Shown here: piece by piece, positions 7,431-9,786 of the stretch | Layout: the number at the start of each line of letters is the position of its first letter | Numbering within the stretch: position 1 is the first letter of the stretch | Origin: Bacteroidota bacterium | Lineage (GTDB): Bacteria; Bacteroidota; Bacteroidia; Bacteroidales; SZUA-534 | DNA: 9,786 nt | Assembly: GCA_020047835.1 (NCBI GenBank) | Contig: JAIFNJ010000205.1 | Span: forward strand, 1 to 9,786 | Direction: 5' to 3' | Notes under the pieces: generated by a model | Told to the model about the DNA's origin: nothing | The model's input: only the letters and a program-made list of their open reading frames with translations | The model's database searches: none | Made by a program: the position numbers and the translations under genes

Positions 7431-7539
7431 ACTGATTACTGGTTACTAGTTGCTTGTTGCTGGTAACTGGCTGCTAATCTCAGACTCCCAACTTCTTACT
7501 TCGGACTTCCGTCTTCTAACTTCCTATTTCCAATTGCTT
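7431..7539. repeat. Tandem heptanucleotide array, two families
   Basis: The sequence has an exact 7-bp period with variable bases. From 7431 to 7479 there are seven units of the form RCTGGTT (for example ACTGATT, ACTGGTT, ACTAGTT, GCTTGTT). After a 4-bp shift (7480-7483) there are eight units from 7484 to 7539, mostly of the form ACTTCNN: ACTTCTT at 7491, ACTTCGG at 7498, ACTTCCG at 7505, and CTTC recurring at 7492, 7499, 7506, 7513 and 7520. The last two units are degenerate. No open frame uses it. It lies between the convergent T9SS-protein and lolD genes. Confidence 0.85.
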
Positions 7540-7549
7540 TAACTATATT

Positions 7550-7670
7550 GCGGTGCATGTTATGTTGCTATTTCATTGCAACTTATTTGGATGCACCGCT
7601 TTTCGTGTTTGTCACTTAACCAAGGGCGCTGCCCTTGGCTATTTTCTTTCGCCCATTCAGGGCTTTTTTT
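7550..7670. repeat. Palindrome-rich REP/MITE-like element
   Basis: This non-coding block has three nested or successive inverted repeats. An outer GCGGTGCAT (7550-7558) pairs perfectly with ATGCACCGC (7591-7599), enclosing GTTGC (7564-7568) / GCAAC (7578-7582). Next is CCAAGGGC (7620-7627) / GCCCTTGG (7631-7638) with a 3-nt loop. Last is GCCC (7651-7654) / GGGC (7660-7663) followed by seven T. Heptamer arrays flank it on both sides. The architecture recalls REP or MITE elements that sit between convergent genes. It encodes no transposase, and no target-site duplication was identified. I have an impression of having seen the CCAAGGGC/GCCCTTGG block in other Bacteroidota genomes but cannot verify it here. 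Confidence 0.6.
7651..7670 (+). terminator. Possible terminator for the T9SS-protein gene
   Basis: GCCC-ATTCA-GGGC followed by seven T has the form of a rho-independent terminator on the plus strand. The stem is only 4 bp and lies about 270 bp after the T9SS-protein stop, inside the REP-like element, so it may simply be part of that repeat. No better terminator is visible between 7384 and 7650. Confidence 0.3.
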
Positions 7671-7752
7671 ACTTCTAATATTTGTATTCTAGCTTCCAAC
7701 TTCGGTCTTCCGACTTCCTACTTTAAATACTCTAACCGACTTCTAACTTATT
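7671..7752. repeat. Second ACTTCNN heptamer array, running into the lolD stop
   Basis: ACTTCNN-type units run in register from 7671 to 7726 (ACTTCTA at 7671, GCTTCCA at 7692, ACTTCGG at 7699, TCTTCCG at 7706, ACTTCCT at 7713, ACTTTAA at 7720). ACTCTAA (7729), ACTTCTA (7739) and ACTTATT (7746) follow after small shifts. The last units supply the 3' end and the TAG stop (complement of 7743-7745) of lolD. Confidence 0.8.
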
Positions 7753-8396
7753 ATCTTCCCATCCTGCATGGTTACCGTGCGGTCGCTCATTTTAGCTAAG
7801 GCTAAATCGTGGGTAACAATTACAAAAGTTTGATGAAATTTTTCGCGCAACGTAAAAAATAGCTGATGCAATTCTTCCTTATTTTGAGTATCCAAATTTC
7901 CTGAAGGTTCATCGGCTAATATAACTTCGGGGTCATTTATTAAAGCCCGGGCTACTGCAATGCGCTGCTGTTCACCTCCCGAAAGTTCCTTGGGTTTATG
8001 ATTCAACCTGTGGCCAAGGTTCAGAAAATCAAGAATATTTTTTGCTTTTTCTTCGCATACTTTCCTACTTTTTTGGGCAATAAGTGCCGGTATCATCACA
8101 TTTTCCAGTGCCGTAAATTCAGGTAGTAGTTGGTGGTTTTGGAAAACAAAACCCAAATTTCGGTTCCTGAACTTTGACAGGGGTTTTTCTTTCAACTTGC
8201 TTACTTCCGTTCCGTTTATAGTTACCGAACCTAAATCGGCGGGCAATAAAGTGCCAATTATTTGTAACAAAGTAGTTTTTCCGGCGCCGCTCTTTCCAAC
8301 AATAGCTACTATTTCAGCTTTACCAATCTCTAAATCAATTCCCTTCAGAACTTCAACCGTTCCGTATTTTTTATGGATATTATCAATTTTTATCAT
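7743..8396 (-). CDS. lolD: LolD-like ABC transporter ATP-binding protein
   Basis: The 217-residue ATPase has Walker A GKSGAGKTT (34-42), the Q-loop Gln86 in GFVFQNHQLLPEFTALENV, the signature LSGGEQQR (138-145), Walker B VILADEPSGNLD (158-169) with the catalytic Glu163, and the H-loop His196 (VTHD). The FQNHQLLPEFTALENV stretch and short length place it in the LolD/MacB/FtsE group; LolD with LolCE releases lipoproteins from the inner membrane for transfer to the outer membrane. No permease gene is adjacent in this window, so its partner must be elsewhere and the exact function (LolD versus another MacB-type exporter) remains inferred. The gene stands alone between repeat arrays: its stop codon lies inside one, and an inverted array occupies the region just upstream of its -7 box. 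The ATG gives the normal MIKIDNIHKKYG start. Confidence 0.88.
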   Translation of the reverse strand: MIKIDNIHKKYGTVEVLKGIDLEIGKAEIVAIVGKSGAGKTTLLQIIGTLLPADLGSVTINGTEVSKLKEKPLSKFRNRNLGFVFQNHQLLPEFTALENVMIPALIAQKSRKVCEEKAKNILDFLNLGHRLNHKPKELSGGEQQRIAVARALINDPEVILADEPSGNLDTQNKEELHQLFFTLREKFHQTFVIVTHDLALAKMSDRTVTMQDGKIIS

Positions 8397-8416
8397 CGGC
8401 TTTTTTATTATGGCAG

Positions 8417-8424
8417 CAAAGATA
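8417..8424 (-). promoter_or_regulatory. Predicted -7 element for lolD
   Basis: Read on the minus strand this is TATCTTTG, an exact TAnnTTTG match 20 bp upstream of the lolD ATG. The place where a -33 TTG/TTTG should be (about 8444-8449) is instead occupied by the heptamer array, and no -33 box is visible. Confidence 0.45.
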
Positions 8425-8428
8425 ATTA

Positions 8429-8469
8429 AAGAAGTTAGAAGTATTTGGAGTACTTAGAATATTTAAAGT
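8429..8469. repeat. Inverted copy of the heptamer array upstream of lolD
   Basis: On the minus strand the units read ACTTTAA, ATTCTAA, ACTCCAA, ACTTCTA and ACTTCTT, separated by 2-bp spacers except between the last two, which abut. The block 8454-8469 is the reverse complement of 7720-7735 with 15 of 16 bases matching, and 8432-8442 is the exact reverse complement of 7739-7749. lolD is thus bracketed by inverted copies of the same sequence. Confidence 0.75.
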
Positions 8470-8541
8470 GGTACAATAAATCAGATTATTTTTTTTAACA
8501 AAGCAGAACTTGTGGGCGTGTAGATAGCGATTTACCGAAGA

Positions 8542-8590
8542 TCAACTTCTGGAGGCAATATAAAGTTGACATCAATTTTTGTTTCAACTT
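8542..8590. repeat. Three TCAACTT half-sites at 21-bp intervals
   Basis: TCAACTT occurs at 8542-8548, inverted (AAGTTGA) at 8563-8569, and direct again at 8584-8590. The starts are exactly 21 bp apart, two turns of the helix, so all three face the same side. They lie about 150 bp upstream of lolD and just beyond the secDF terminator. A regulator site is possible but no regulator is known. Confidence 0.45.
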
Positions 8591-8599
8591 AATTGCTGC

Positions 8600-8633
8600 A
8601 AAAAAATAGCCCCCCGAGGATTCGGAGGGCTAT
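8600..8633 (-). terminator. Rho-independent terminator of secDF
   Basis: ATAGCCCCCCGA (8606-8617) and TCGGAGGGCTAT (8622-8633) form a 12-bp stem with a 4-nt loop. The single imperfect pair is C-A in plus-strand RNA but a G-U wobble in minus-strand RNA, where the hairpin is also followed by seven U (complement of 8600-8606). Both facts point to termination of the leftward secDF transcript, 27 bp after its stop. Confidence 0.9.
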
Positions 8634-8659
8634 CTATAAAGGTATTAACTTAAAGAATT

Positions 8660-9786
8660 TTATCTCTTTTTTTGGTCTTTCTTCAAGGTATCAAACATTA
8701 CTGTTGATGCGACGGCAACCGATGAATAAGTTCCCACGAAGATACCAATCAACATAGCAAAAATGAATCCACGGATAACTTCACCACCTAATAGGAACAT
8801 TACTAACAAGGTTAACAACGTAGTACCTGCAGTAATCATGGTACGGCTTAACGTACTGTTCATCGCTGCATTGATGGTGTCATATTTCGACCATTTTGGA
8901 TGCAATCCAAGGAATTCCCTAATCCGGTCATATACTACCACGGTGTCGTTAATAGAATACCCAATTACCGTCAATATAGAAGCAATAAAGGCTTGGTCAA
9001 TTGACATGGAGAAAGGCATCACGTCTTTAAACAAGGAGTACACCCCAAGTATAAAAATAACGTCGTGAGCTAACGAAGCAAGTGCTCCTAAACCAAATTG
9101 CCAATTCCTGAATCGGAATACAATGTATAGGAATATTACCAACAAGGCAAATATTACCGATAACACTGCCGACATTTTAATGTCGCTTGCTATGGTTGGC
9201 CCTACTTTTTCAGAACTCATCCGGTAATTGTCGATAAAATTCTCAAACGAAGTTCCTGCGGGCAGGTATTTGTCTTTAAGAGCTGTGTATAGTTTTGCTT
9301 CTACCACATCATCAATAGTTGGTTCCTGATTATTCATCAGACCTTTGGTGAGAGTAATATCAGCTTCTGAAGCTTTTTCAGCAGCAATTAAGTATTGTGT
9401 GGTAATCTTTATCTGATTTTCAGCACCGAATGTTTTTACTTCTGGATTTTCTTTAAACGCATCACCCAAAGTGCTTTGAACATCTACGGTATTAACCGGC
9501 TTTTCAAATCGTATTACATAGGTTCTACCACCTGTAAAGTCAACACTTTGATTGAACCCACGGGTTACTATGGAACCCAAACTGATTACAATCATTAGGG
9601 AAGAAAAGATGTAGAAATACTTCCGGTTGCCTAACCAATTCCAGTTGATGTTTTTAAAGGCATTTTCTGAGAATTTGGTAGAAAATGCAATTATTTTATT
9701 CTGCGATAATTGACGCTCATAAATTAATCGGGTTATAAAAATAGCCGTGAATAATGATGAGATAATACCAATACCTAAAGTAACGG
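8660..9786 (-). CDS. secDF: Protein translocase subunit SecDF (fused), N-terminal part beyond window
   Basis: About 374 residues are visible and the frame is open to the right edge of the window. The first 22 or so (LGIGIISSLFTAIFITRLIY) are the last transmembrane segment of SecD. A linker and then a complete SecF domain follow, so this is the single-chain SecDF form common in Bacteroidota (about 1000 residues). SecF marks are VDFTGGRTYVIRF, the SEKVGPTIASDIK motif before a membrane helix, FRFRNWQFGLGALASLAHD, IGYSINDTVVVYDRIRE and NSTLSRTMITAGTTLLTL; six SecF helices can be counted. SecDF uses the proton motive force to pull preproteins through SecYEG and helps release them in the periplasm. 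A Met at 9593-9595 is internal, lying within the first SecF helix, and is not the start. The gene ends KKDQKKR and is followed by its own terminator. Confidence 0.96.
   Translation of the reverse strand, partial: VTLGIGIISSLFTAIFITRLIYERQLSQNKIIAFSTKFSENAFKNINWNWLGNRKYFYIFSSLMIVISLGSIVTRGFNQSVDFTGGRTYVIRFEKPVNTVDVQSTLGDAFKENPEVKTFGAENQIKITTQYLIAAEKASEADITLTKGLMNNQEPTIDDVVEAKLYTALKDKYLPAGTSFENFIDNYRMSSEKVGPTIASDIKMSAVLSVIFALLVIFLYIVFRFRNWQFGLGALASLAHDVIFILGVYSLFKDVMPFSMSIDQAFIASILTVIGYSINDTVVVYDRIREFLGLHPKWSKYDTINAAMNSTLSRTMITAGTTLLTLLVMFLLGGEVIRGFIFAMLIGIFVGTYSSVAVASTVMFDTLKKDQKKR

Noticed and set aside
7617..7679. An open plus-strand frame across the REP-like core (reading TKGAALGYFLSPIQGFF)
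   Set aside because: There is no start codon and the frame simply runs through the hairpin arms. Peptides like this are what results when a palindromic repeat is translated.
8660..9595. A separate secF gene starting at the Met at 9593-9595
   Set aside because: The frame stays open to the window edge and the upstream residues are the final SecD helix plus linker, so SecF is the C-terminal part of a fused SecDF.

Overview
The window looks like an ordinary chromosomal segment of a member of the Bacteroidota. It is AT-rich (roughly 40% GC by eye). Pointers to the phylum are a DUF4290 protein, a fused SecDF translocase, a secreted protein with a gliding-motility/type IX secretion (type B) C-terminal domain, and several upstream regions with the Bacteroidota promoter octamer TAnnTTTG. 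I cannot name the genus. No phage, CRISPR, tRNA, rRNA or defence cassette is visible.

Layout. Positions 1-1716 hold a tight rightward cluster, probably one operon: the 3' part of a GatB/YqeY-domain gene, a DUF2721 membrane protein, a SemiSWEET sugar transporter and a MarC-family membrane protein, with gaps of 25, 16 and 2 bp. A solitary CHAD-domain gene (1872-2732, +) with its own promoter follows. It converges on a DUF4290 gene (2739-3362, -). The two share one bidirectional terminator, an 18-bp perfect palindrome that contains or touches both stop codons. Upstream of DUF4290 on the same strand is a UvrD/PcrA-type helicase gene (3420-5723, -). A 247-bp divergent intergenic region separates it from a secreted T9SS-type protein gene (5971-7383, +).

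Positions 7384-7742 contain no gene but are highly structured. Two tandem arrays of degenerate heptanucleotides (consensus RCTGGTT, then ACTTCNN) lead into a palindrome-rich, REP/MITE-like core of about 120 bp. A second ACTTCNN array follows and runs into the stop codon of a LolD-like ABC ATPase gene (7743-8396, -). An inverted copy of the same heptamer array lies just upstream of lolD, over the expected -33 position of its promoter. Beyond it are three TCAACTT half-sites spaced exactly 21 bp apart, then the terminator and 3' part of secDF (8660 to the window end, -).

How the genes relate: most are envelope or housekeeping functions (Sec translocation, lipoprotein sorting, T9SS export, sugar and small-molecule membrane proteins, DNA repair) without a single shared pathway. 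The part most worth a second look is the repeat landscape bracketing lolD, not any protein-coding gene.
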